DNA of 5,815 nucleotides, taken from an uncultured Selenomonadales bacterium (GTDB lineage: Bacteria > Bacillota_C > Negativicutes > Selenomonadales > Selenomonadaceae). Where the stretch lies: the NCBI GenBank assembly GCA_946407175.1, contig CAMJNB010000106.1:1-5815 (forward strand), given 5' to 3'. The translations under genes were made by a program, and so were the position numbers. Shown here piece by piece: positions 1-5,815 of this stretch (its first letter is position 1; the number at the start of each line of letters is the position of its first letter). The notes beneath the pieces are model-generated. The model saw only the letters and a list, made by a program, of their open reading frames with translations. It did no database searches and was not told the DNA's origin.

Positions 1-193
1 GCAGAGCCTTAGGCGCTTCGGCAAAAATTCGCCGTTCAAGCGCGTCGTACTCTTCCTTGACGTGATTGTAAAGTTGAACTGCCGAACCGCTGACAATCGC
101 CTTGAAAAGGTCGCGTTCCTCCAAATTTTCAAGTTCCGGTATTCGTTTCAAAATATACTTTTCTATATCAAAATCACTGTCAAATATCCCCAT
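1..193 (-). CDS. Hypothetical protein, 3' partial (first 64 residues)
   Basis: An ATG at 193-191 directly follows the TGA of the Sel1-repeat gene (TGAATG), and GGAGGA sits seven bases upstream. The frame is open for 64 codons to the left edge. The visible part begins MGIFDSDFDIEKYILKRI, then PELENLEERDLFKAIVSG, and later has VKEEYDALERRIFAEAPKAL. It is charged, rich in Glu/Leu/Lys/Arg and probably helical, with no signal peptide or membrane segment, so it looks cytoplasmic. I do not recognise the family. Its position makes it a co-translated member of the same operon. The call as a real gene rests on start-site quality, coupling, and the open frame with the same strand and codon style as its neighbours. 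Confidence 0.8.
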   Translation of the reverse strand, partial: MGIFDSDFDIEKYILKRIPELENLEERDLFKAIVSGSAVQLYNHVKEEYDALERRIFAEAPKAL

Positions 194-1111
194 TCACTTT
201 TCCTCCGACTTATTTTTGGACGTTTTATCATCGGTAGACTTTTTATCATCAGTTAAATTTTTATCATCTTTGGACGTTTTATCATCAGCAGACTTTTTAT
301 CATCAGCAGACTTTTTTTCGGCGGCAGAATCTTTTTTGCGCTGTTCTTCAAGTTTCTTTTGCTCTTTTTCGCGTTGCTTATCAAGTTTTTTCTGATTCTT
401 CTCTTTGCGCTTATCAATCTTAGGTTGCTGTACCGACTTCAAATAGTCTGAGTAAAATTTACTTTTTTCCAAGTCTTTATCAACGCCGTTACCTTTCGCG
501 TAGGCATCACTTAAAAGATTTAACGCAATCGGTTCGTCGCCGGCTTTTTTTAAAAATTCAATCGCCTTTTTGTAATCTTGCCGATAACCGCGCCCCGTGT
601 AATAAGCCGCGCCGATAATGGCGAAAGACAGCGTATCAAATTCCGACGCGCCGAGCTCCGCCCAGCGTAAAGAGTCATCAAAATTTTGGTCGACGTACAA
701 ACCGATTTGCGAACGTGACGCCGCCAAACCGTAAAGACGCGGCAGTTTAACTTTTTTGTTAATGTATTCAAGCGGTATAAAATTTTTCACCAAATCTGCA
801 TTGGACTCCTCAACCTTCGCCTGCCATTGAGCCGCAGTGTCTTTATTTCTATGGACACGCTGTCCCGTCGCGTAAGCGTAGGACAAAATCATCTGCGCTT
901 GAATGTCTCCGTTATTCGCCCATTGCTCCACTTTTAAAATATTCGTCTTGCGTGCGGCTTTTGCCAATTCCTTTTCGCGTTTCTTCTGCAGTTCAAATTC
1001 TTTATTGGCTTTCTTTTCAGCCTCTTTTTCTGCTTTAGTTTTGGCGTCTGCCGATAAAAAATTTGCCGTCAACATAAAAGTCAACAGCAATGCTAAAATT
1101 TTTTTCCACAT
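194..1111 (-). CDS. Exported Sel1-repeat protein with Lys/Asp-rich repeat tail
   Basis: This 305-residue protein begins with a typical signal peptide: MWKK, a hydrophobic core to about residue 19, and a probable signal peptidase I site after the A-D-A at 21-23. There is no lipobox cysteine, so it is not a lipoprotein. A charged helix (24-58) is followed by Sel1-like (TPR-related) repeats: about 60-97 (WANNGDIQAQMILSYAYATG), about 143-189 (ending YYTGRGYRQDYKKAIEFLKKA in type) and about 190-224 (SDAYAKGNGVDKDLEKSKFY). Such repeats usually act as protein-protein scaffolds. Residues 231-267 form a very basic Lys/Glu/Gln helix, and 268-299 are a hexapeptide repeat of the S-A-D-D-K-K type. The start codon overlaps the Hsp70-like stop (TAATG) and no good Shine-Dalgarno precedes it, so translation probably depends on coupling. 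No enzymatic motif is seen. A cell-surface or periplasmic scaffold role is inferred. Confidence 0.85.
   Translation of the reverse strand: MWKKILALLLTFMLTANFLSADAKTKAEKEAEKKANKEFELQKKREKELAKAARKTNILKVEQWANNGDIQAQMILSYAYATGQRVHRNKDTAAQWQAKVEESNADLVKNFIPLEYINKKVKLPRLYGLAASRSQIGLYVDQNFDDSLRWAELGASEFDTLSFAIIGAAYYTGRGYRQDYKKAIEFLKKAGDEPIALNLLSDAYAKGNGVDKDLEKSKFYSDYLKSVQQPKIDKRKEKNQKKLDKQREKEQKKLEEQRKKDSAAEKKSADDKKSADDKTSKDDKNLTDDKKSTDDKTSKNKSEEK
201..206 (-). promoter_or_regulatory. Ribosome binding site for the left-edge gene
   Basis: The minus strand reads GGAGGA within the last codons of the Sel1-repeat gene, seven bases ahead of the ATG at 193-191. It supports that ATG as a true start even though the gene is cut by the window edge. 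Confidence 0.85.
219..326. repeat. 18-bp in-frame tandem repeat, six units, inside the Sel1-repeat gene
   Basis: Six 18-bp units lie at 219-236, 237-254, 255-272, 273-290, 291-308 and 309-326, with plus-strand core GACTTTTTATCATCAGCA. The unit encodes six residues (S-A-D-D-K-K and variants). Units 1-2 closely match units 4-5, so a 54-bp higher-order duplication is also visible; unit 6 is the most diverged. Since the unit is a multiple of three, copy changes would lengthen or shorten the tail without breaking the frame. Confidence 0.9.
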
Positions 1112-3789
1112 TATTTTAAACCGTCAAAAAAGTTTTTAATCCAGTTATCACTTTCAAAGTTAAAAAATTTTTCCCTGCCGACGTAAAGCGTTTCATCTGC
1201 GCGGTAGACAGGCACAATGACAAAGCCCCAATCGGACGGCTCGGCGCGAATAAAAAATTTTACTTCGCCGTTTACAATCGTGTCCGTCTCATCTTGCGGA
1301 ATATTGTCGCCGTAAATTTCTTCAATATCTTCCTGCCGCTTAGTCTCAAACTCATCAAGCATACATTCATAAATCAATTCCTGCCGCAGATTTTTATCCT
1401 TGTCTTTAAGGTAAACGGTCAGCGTTAAATCTTCGATATTGCGCGAAAGTACACCGCGATCTTTTTTAAGACCGTCATCAATCAACGCCACTTCCTCGCC
1501 TTTATGCGTGAAACCGGTCAAAATGTACGGCAGGTGCGGACGTTTATGCGTAATCTTGATATCGGCGTAACCGAATTTTTTATCGCGCAGATATTTTAAA
1601 GCGCCGTCAATGCAGGACATTTTCAATTCGTTTTTATCGGACGGCGAATCGGCTTTCGGCTTGGACTTAATCAGCTTGCCGGGTACAAACTCTTTCAGCG
1701 CGGTACGAAACAGTTCAATCTTACAAGACTGCCCGCTTAATTTAATCAAGCTGTAATTTTCAATCTCGCCGCTTTCATAAATAGGGTCAAGCAGTTGCCG
1801 AATGATATTGTAAATGTCGGGATTAAGTAACGGTTCAATTTCAAAAACGCTGAAAGAAATGTCAGGCAAATATTTACTGAATGTCAGCCCGTCGGAATTT
1901 CTTAGCGTCAACTTCCACTTGTCCAGCGGAATTTTAATTGTATCTTCGTCAAAATCTTCGTACTGGCGATTAAGCTCCCAATTTCTGTTCGGCTTATCGC
2001 GGTTTCCTTCGACAGCTAAAAGTACACGCAGAATGCCGTAGTTTTGGAAAAAATTCTGCTTGATATCTTCGGCAAGCATAAACAGAAAATAATAATTGGT
2101 GCGAACGCGGAAATAATCGTTGCGGTTGCGCGTCTCCCAATCCTTGTATCGCGTCGGCAAAATTTCTTCCGCCTGCATATAAGCTTGCTCAAAATCTTTG
2201 TAAACAGCCGAAACGCCATGCTCATCAATGTAGCGAAAAACTCCTAAATTAAAATTTTTCAGCAGAGTTTTCAGCGTGGGAATTGCAGACGCCTTCATAA
2301 AAGTTTGCTGATCGAAGGAATCTTTTTCGCCGTAAAAATCACGCCGCGCCTTGACAATGGGACTGCGATTTAAATATTGGTTGCAGAGCGTCTCGACAAT
2401 TTTCAACTTCAACGCCTGCAAAATTCTGTACGTCAAGTTATTTCCGCCGAAATCCGTACTGCCGTTTTCATAGCCGGTTTCAATGTCAATCGAATAGGCA
2501 ACACGGTTATCGTCTACAGAAAAGGTGCAAGAAGAAATATCCGTCGTGCCGCCGCCGCAGTCTATTACCAGCGCGCTGTATGGTTGGCGGTTGTTAATGG
2601 TTTTACTTTCGATAAACTCACTTATCGTGTTGTAAAGCACGGCAACGCTTTCATCAATCATTTCACTTTTTTCAACGGCGTATTCGGACAAAATCTCTTG
2701 AAACATACGCTGAAATTTGCCCTTCTGCTTGACGGGACCGGAAATGTGAACACTGCGAATGCGCCCCTTTATGTAATCTTCCAGCGAATGAATTATGTAA
2801 ATAAAAAATTCGCGCAGGATTTTTTTTCGACTGACAAAGGCGCGGCGCCCAAAATTATCCGTAAGCTCCTCGTCCTTGTCGTAATCGGCAATCCAACGCT
2901 TTACGTCGTAAAAAATCGTGTAGCCTTCGTCCAAATACACCGACAAGTTTAAAGCGTCGTAGCCGAAAACGTACTTGGGATTTTCAGGGTCTTCAAGCGA
3001 TTTAACGCCGATAATCGTAGGAATCATATTGACTGCGTTGCCGTCGTGGTCATAAAAAATCGCATGCGTAATTTTTTCGGCGTTGAATTTAGCAAGAGAG
3101 ATTTTATTTGAAAAATCCAAAACTCCCGCCGTAGTGCTTGACGTGCCGAAATCTATCGCCACCGGCATTTTCAAAACGGAAGGCTCGCGGACTTGAAAGT
3201 TTAAAAGTTGCAGACAGTACGCCGGAATATTTTCTTGCACGAAAGAAATTTTGCCGTTGTAAAAGTTGAAAAACATCTCGGAGTAAGTACGCTCCAAAAG
3301 AATCAGAAAATAATTTTTAATCGTCGATTCGCGGCAAGGGAAGTCACGATTCTTTCTGAGGTAAAGATATTTTTCATCATTAACTTTTTCTTCGACGTTA
3401 AAGACGCAACACAAATTGCCCTTGTTGTCGATAATGAAAGCGTTCGTGCCGATAAGTTGCGGCGTGTAGTTAATGGTTATGTTGTCATAAAAATTTACCG
3501 CCAGCCCCTGCCAAACGATAATGTCGGCGTTGCATTGCAATTTATTCGGCTTGGCTTGAAAAGTTATGTTAGTGAAAGACTCTTCAAGCCGCGTGTAATC
3601 TTCGGGACGGTATTCATTTATCAGCAAGGCTTTTTCGGCGCCGCGATACCACAAAATCGTTTGAATCAAAAGTTCCTTGTCCAAACGGTTGGCAACGGCA
3701 GGAATAATTTTTTCGCGCCGCGCAATTTCCTGCAATTGATAAACCGTCATGCGTTTCAAGTCATGTTCATAATATTTTTTTTGTTCCAT
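1111..3789 (-). CDS. Large Hsp70-family (actin-fold) ATPase with SAP/Rho-N-like N-terminus
   Basis: This is an 892-residue Hsp70-superfamily protein, much longer than DnaK (about 640). Nucleotide-binding motifs appear in the expected order: phosphate-1 AIDFGTSSTTAG (211-222), VFGYDAL (274-280), DVKRWI (295-300, like the DnaK FKR segment), connect-1 MIDESVAVLY (377-386), phosphate-2 LVIDCGGGTTDIS (407-419), DFGGNNL (446-452) and adenosine motif IKLSGQSCKIELF (682-694), followed by CIDGALKYL (726-734). Key acidic residues D213, E380 and D410 are present, so ATP binding and hydrolysis look intact. The N-terminal 205 residues are not part of the ATPase. Residues 13-48 resemble a SAP/Rho-N helix-extended-loop-helix (TVYQLQEIARREKI, then KELLIQTIL). 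The C-terminus (735-892) shows no clear DnaK substrate-binding domain, lid or EEVD-like tail. There is no signal peptide or membrane helix, so it is predicted cytoplasmic. The start is supported by a strong ribosome site. Its stop shares one base with the next gene's ATG. The substrate is unknown. Confidence 0.9.
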   Translation of the reverse strand: MEQKKYYEHDLKRMTVYQLQEIARREKIIPAVANRLDKELLIQTILWYRGAEKALLINEYRPEDYTRLEESFTNITFQAKPNKLQCNADIIVWQGLAVNFYDNITINYTPQLIGTNAFIIDNKGNLCCVFNVEEKVNDEKYLYLRKNRDFPCRESTIKNYFLILLERTYSEMFFNFYNGKISFVQENIPAYCLQLLNFQVREPSVLKMPVAIDFGTSSTTAGVLDFSNKISLAKFNAEKITHAIFYDHDGNAVNMIPTIIGVKSLEDPENPKYVFGYDALNLSVYLDEGYTIFYDVKRWIADYDKDEELTDNFGRRAFVSRKKILREFFIYIIHSLEDYIKGRIRSVHISGPVKQKGKFQRMFQEILSEYAVEKSEMIDESVAVLYNTISEFIESKTINNRQPYSALVIDCGGGTTDISSCTFSVDDNRVAYSIDIETGYENGSTDFGGNNLTYRILQALKLKIVETLCNQYLNRSPIVKARRDFYGEKDSFDQQTFMKASAIPTLKTLLKNFNLGVFRYIDEHGVSAVYKDFEQAYMQAEEILPTRYKDWETRNRNDYFRVRTNYYFLFMLAEDIKQNFFQNYGILRVLLAVEGNRDKPNRNWELNRQYEDFDEDTIKIPLDKWKLTLRNSDGLTFSKYLPDISFSVFEIEPLLNPDIYNIIRQLLDPIYESGEIENYSLIKLSGQSCKIELFRTALKEFVPGKLIKSKPKADSPSDKNELKMSCIDGALKYLRDKKFGYADIKITHKRPHLPYILTGFTHKGEEVALIDDGLKKDRGVLSRNIEDLTLTVYLKDKDKNLRQELIYECMLDEFETKRQEDIEEIYGDNIPQDETDTIVNGEVKFFIRAEPSDWGFVIVPVYRADETLYVGREKFFNFESDNWIKNFFDGLK

Positions 3790-3795
3790 TGCTCC

Positions 3796-3802
3796 CCTCC
3801 TT
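3796..3802 (-). promoter_or_regulatory. Strong ribosome binding site for the Hsp70-like gene
   Basis: The minus strand reads AAGGAGG, a near-perfect anti-16S match. Six bases separate it from the ATG at 3789-3787. This fixes the start of the Hsp70-like gene and suggests independent, efficient translation initiation despite the probable shared transcript with the upstream gene. Confidence 0.9.
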
Positions 3803-3810
3803 AAAAAATT

Positions 3811-3868
3811 TTAATTCTTAATTCTGCATTCTTAATTTCATTACGCATTACGCATTAATTCTTAATTA
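3811..3868. repeat. Degenerate 7-bp tandem repeats in the intergenic gap
   Basis: The gap between the PP2C-like and Hsp70-like genes is built mostly of heptamers in register: TTAATTC, TTAATTC, TGCATTC, TTAATTT, CATTACG, CATTACG, then variants of TTAATTC. Two unit families are mixed, an ATTCTTA type and an exact TTACGCA doublet. The block has stop codons and no conserved protein frame. I see no GC-rich hairpin with a U-tract and no convincing -35/-10 pair, so it is best called a short-unit repeat spacer of unknown role. It could be a slippage-generated sequence or part of a family of dispersed intergenic repeats. Confidence 0.7.
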
Positions 3869-3875
3869 AAAAACC

Positions 3876-5815
3876 CTACTTTACGGCGGAATCAATCATG
3901 GCGTCGGTGGCAATTTGTTCAAGCAAAATGTCCATATCGGCAACTTTAGACTTCATGCCAAGTTGCGTGTAAAGTTCCTTAGCCTTAGTAGCCGCCGCCT
4001 TAGCCTCTTCATAATTTTTCTCGGCATAGAAGTTACGCGCCTTTTGCTCGGTATCTTCAGCCTCAACTTTAGTGCCGCGTGACTCAAAACTTTTACTTCG
4101 TGCAAGGTTAAACTTAACTTGAATAGCCTTTACTTTATCCTTTTCAACCAACGCGCTGAATTTTTCAATAGCCATCATATAGTACATCTGCGCGGAGATA
4201 TAGTCACCTGTATCAAAAAATTCATCGCCTTTAGATTCGGTGTCCATAGCGTCTTTGAACTGCGCTTTAAGCTGATCGTCGGAAGTTCTTTCTTCCAATT
4301 CTTTTTTCTCACGTGCTTGTGACACTTGTCCCAATGCCGCAGTGGTTTGAGCTAATTCAGCAGGATCTTTTGCTAAATTTCTTGCGTCAAGGTAAGCTTT
4401 TTGTGCGCCGTCAACATCACCTGCCGCCAATAAGTCTTGACCCTTTTTCATGGCGTCCATTAAATCAGTTTGCCTTTTTTGCTCCAACTGATCTGCCAAA
4501 TCTTTCTTCTTCTTATCCAACTCTTGCTCGGCCTCTTTACGCTTTTGCGCCTTTTGTTCATAAACGCCGGCAATGGCATTCGTCGCCTTGTCGAAAGAGT
4601 CTCTGTCGTGAATCGTCATAGCCTGTTCACGGGCTTTATCGTACATTGCCTCTGCCTCGTCGTAATAGCCCTGTTTTAAAAGATATTCGCCCAAGCGCAT
4701 TAATTGAGTAATATCAAGTTGGCTTTCAAGAAAAATTATTCGGCTCTGAACGTAATCACGAATAACTTTATCACCGGCGGAAGAATATTTTATCGCCTTC
4801 AAATAATATTCGTACGCTGAAACGTAATTGCCGCTGTCAAAAAAGGTATTGGCTTGAGTGAGCGCGTCCAATATCAGCAAATCGGAAGTGATACTTTCTT
4901 CCTCGTCTTTCATTTTTAATTCGCGTGACAACTCAACCGCCTTTTGAGCATTGTCCATTGCGCGCTTAAAATTTTCTTCCTTTATAAATGCATGCGTCCT
5001 GTCTACATAAGCGTGCATATCGTCAATTTTATTTTGACGAATCCTGTAGAAAATGTACCAAATAATTCCGATAATCAGAAGTATTACAAGAATGATAATC
5101 GCAATTTTTATGTAGCGCTGGCGCTTACGTTCACGGTCGGGGTCGCGATAAATTTTATTGACGAATATGGCAACGATCGTGTAGCTTTTTAAATCCTTCG
5201 GTTGGCGCGAAAGTAACACGTCCTCCAATAAGTCGACGGATTCTTTAGGGTCATCGGATGCGTCGGAAAAAATTTCGTCAATCTCCTGCGCGTCAACGTG
5301 TTCCCACAATCCCTGAGTGTAAAGAGAAATTATATCGGCGTCTGCCAACTTTTGAGTTTTGGAGATAAAGGGCTTGAAAAACTCTTTCTTGCCGAGATAG
5401 GTGTATAAATTATGCCGCTCTTCGTGACGGTCAAGCGGGGTTTCACTTTCACCCTTTTGTATTAAATCAGCCGCCAGCGACATATCGGTTGACTCTTTAA
5501 AAAATCTGCCGCTACGGTACATTCGCAAACGGACATTGCCCGCAGCCGCGTAGCGAAATTTTTCGTAATCCGTCACCACCATAATGACGGACGCTTTCAA
5601 ACGTTGCGCGTGACTGCCGCTAAGCAAACGTTCATTCGTCTCTTTCATATACCGCTTAAGCGTTCCACTGGCCATACTGGGATGCTCTTCAAAACTTAAA
5701 AGCAGGTGTTCGACGGCTTCTTTGGCGGCGTCTGAAGTTTCAAAATCGGTTATGCCGGACGCCAAAACGTAGCAGGCATAATCGTCAAATTCCACGTAAA
5801 CAAAATAATTTTTGT
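3876..5815 (-). CDS. PP2C-like (probably inactive) domain, transmembrane helix and TPR-tail protein, 5' partial
   Basis: The frame stays open to the right edge, reading K-N-Y-F-V-Y ahead of a GTG at 5795, so the true start lies outside the window and that GTG is not the start. Counting from the GTG as residue 1, residues 1-216 follow the order of a PP2C Ser/Thr phosphatase: an N-terminal YVEFDDYACYVLASG strand region, RLKASVIMVVTD, AAGNVRLRMYRSG, STDMSLA, ADIISLYTQGLWE and SYTIVAIFV. The usual metal-ligand aspartates are replaced: ASG for ADG at 12-14, TQG for SDG at 160-162, and KS for DN at 203-204. It is therefore probably a pseudophosphatase or phospho-signal binder. A basic stretch (217-230) precedes one hydrophobic helix (about 230-250). 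The rest carries about six TPR-like helical pairs (near 262-295, 310-340, 364-396, 441-476, 516-549, 581-614) and a charged coiled coil (about 412-445). It ends in TAG, 86 bp before the Hsp70-like gene. The PP2C fold is fairly sure; the lack of activity is inferred. Confidence 0.85.
   Translation of the reverse strand, partial: KNYFVYVEFDDYACYVLASGITDFETSDAAKEAVEHLLLSFEEHPSMASGTLKRYMKETNERLLSGSHAQRLKASVIMVVTDYEKFRYAAAGNVRLRMYRSGRFFKESTDMSLAADLIQKGESETPLDRHEERHNLYTYLGKKEFFKPFISKTQKLADADIISLYTQGLWEHVDAQEIDEIFSDASDDPKESVDLLEDVLLSRQPKDLKSYTIVAIFVNKIYRDPDRERKRQRYIKIAIIILVILLIIGIIWYIFYRIRQNKIDDMHAYVDRTHAFIKEENFKRAMDNAQKAVELSRELKMKDEEESITSDLLILDALTQANTFFDSGNYVSAYEYYLKAIKYSSAGDKVIRDYVQSRIIFLESQLDITQLMRLGEYLLKQGYYDEAEAMYDKAREQAMTIHDRDSFDKATNAIAGVYEQKAQKRKEAEQELDKKKKDLADQLEQKRQTDLMDAMKKGQDLLAAGDVDGAQKAYLDARNLAKDPAELAQTTAALGQVSQAREKKELEERTSDDQLKAQFKDAMDTESKGDEFFDTGDYISAQMYYMMAIEKFSALVEKDKVKAIQVKFNLARSKSFESRGTKVEAEDTEQKARNFYAEKNYEEAKAAATKAKELYTQLGMKSKVADMDILLEQIATDAMIDSAVK

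Noticed and set aside
219..326. CRISPR-like array
   Set aside because: The units are contiguous 18-bp tandem copies without spacers and encode a periodic protein tail in frame.
1030..1111. Lipoprotein signal for the Sel1-repeat protein
   Set aside because: The signal peptide region contains no cysteine, so a lipobox is excluded; a signal peptidase I site fits better.
2377..2952. 191-codon plus-strand open frame
   Set aside because: It is antisense to the conserved ATPase motifs (phosphate-2 and connect-1 region), so it is a shadow; no protein family is recognisable in it.
1111..3789. MreB/ParM-type cytoskeletal actin
   Set aside because: The ATPase motifs and spacing (DFGTSSTT, KRWI, IDESVAVL, CGGGTTD) fit the Hsp70 branch better, and the protein is far too long for MreB or ParM.
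3208..3804. 198-codon plus-strand open frame opposite the Hsp70-like gene
   Set aside because: It lies wholly antisense to the well-supported N-terminal part of the ATPase gene, has no recognisable domain, and is explained by codon bias of the real gene.
3790..3875. Possible promoter or terminator in the gap before the Hsp70-like gene
   Set aside because: No -35/-10 pair with proper spacing is seen (a TAAAAT occurs but nearly touches the ribosome site), and no GC-rich stem followed by a T-tract exists; the AT repeats alone do not support either call.

Overview
All genes in this window lie on the minus strand. They form one tightly packed block, read from the right edge (5815) to the left edge (1). 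No RNA gene, IS element or CRISPR array is visible, and no stretch over 300 bases lacks a gene. The AT-leaning composition, the strong AAGGAGG-type ribosome binding site and the start/stop couplings suggest an anaerobic low-GC bacterium of the Bacillota (perhaps Negativicutes-like). That taxonomic guess is of low confidence and rests on style, not on a marker gene.

Layout in reading order: (1) 5815-3876, a gene cut by the window edge, encoding a PP2C-fold domain, one transmembrane helix and a long TPR-like/coiled-coil tail. The metal-binding aspartates expected of an active PP2C phosphatase appear to be replaced. (2) An 86-bp gap made largely of degenerate 7-bp repeats and ending in a strong Shine-Dalgarno. 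(3) 3789-1111, an 892-residue Hsp70/actin-fold ATPase with an unusual 200-residue N-terminal extension that starts with a SAP/Rho-N-like helical motif; no standard Hsp70 substrate-binding domain is recognisable. (4) 1111-194, an exported Sel1-repeat protein whose start overlaps the previous stop (TAATG), with a Lys/Asp-rich hexapeptide-repeat tail encoded by an 18-bp tandem repeat. (5) 193-1, the beginning of a further, unrecognised gene that starts directly after the previous stop (TGAATG) and runs off the left edge.

How they may work together (inference): the couplings imply co-expression of genes 3-5, and very likely of gene 2 as well. A predicted membrane-anchored, probably catalytically dead PP2C receptor-like protein would expose its TPR tail on the outer side of the membrane, the same side as the exported Sel1 protein. 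The Hsp70-like ATPase would sit in the cytoplasm with the PP2C-like domain. This resembles a membrane-spanning assembly or signalling module built from repeat scaffolds plus an ATPase. Its function cannot be read from the sequence, and it is the best candidate here for an undescribed system.
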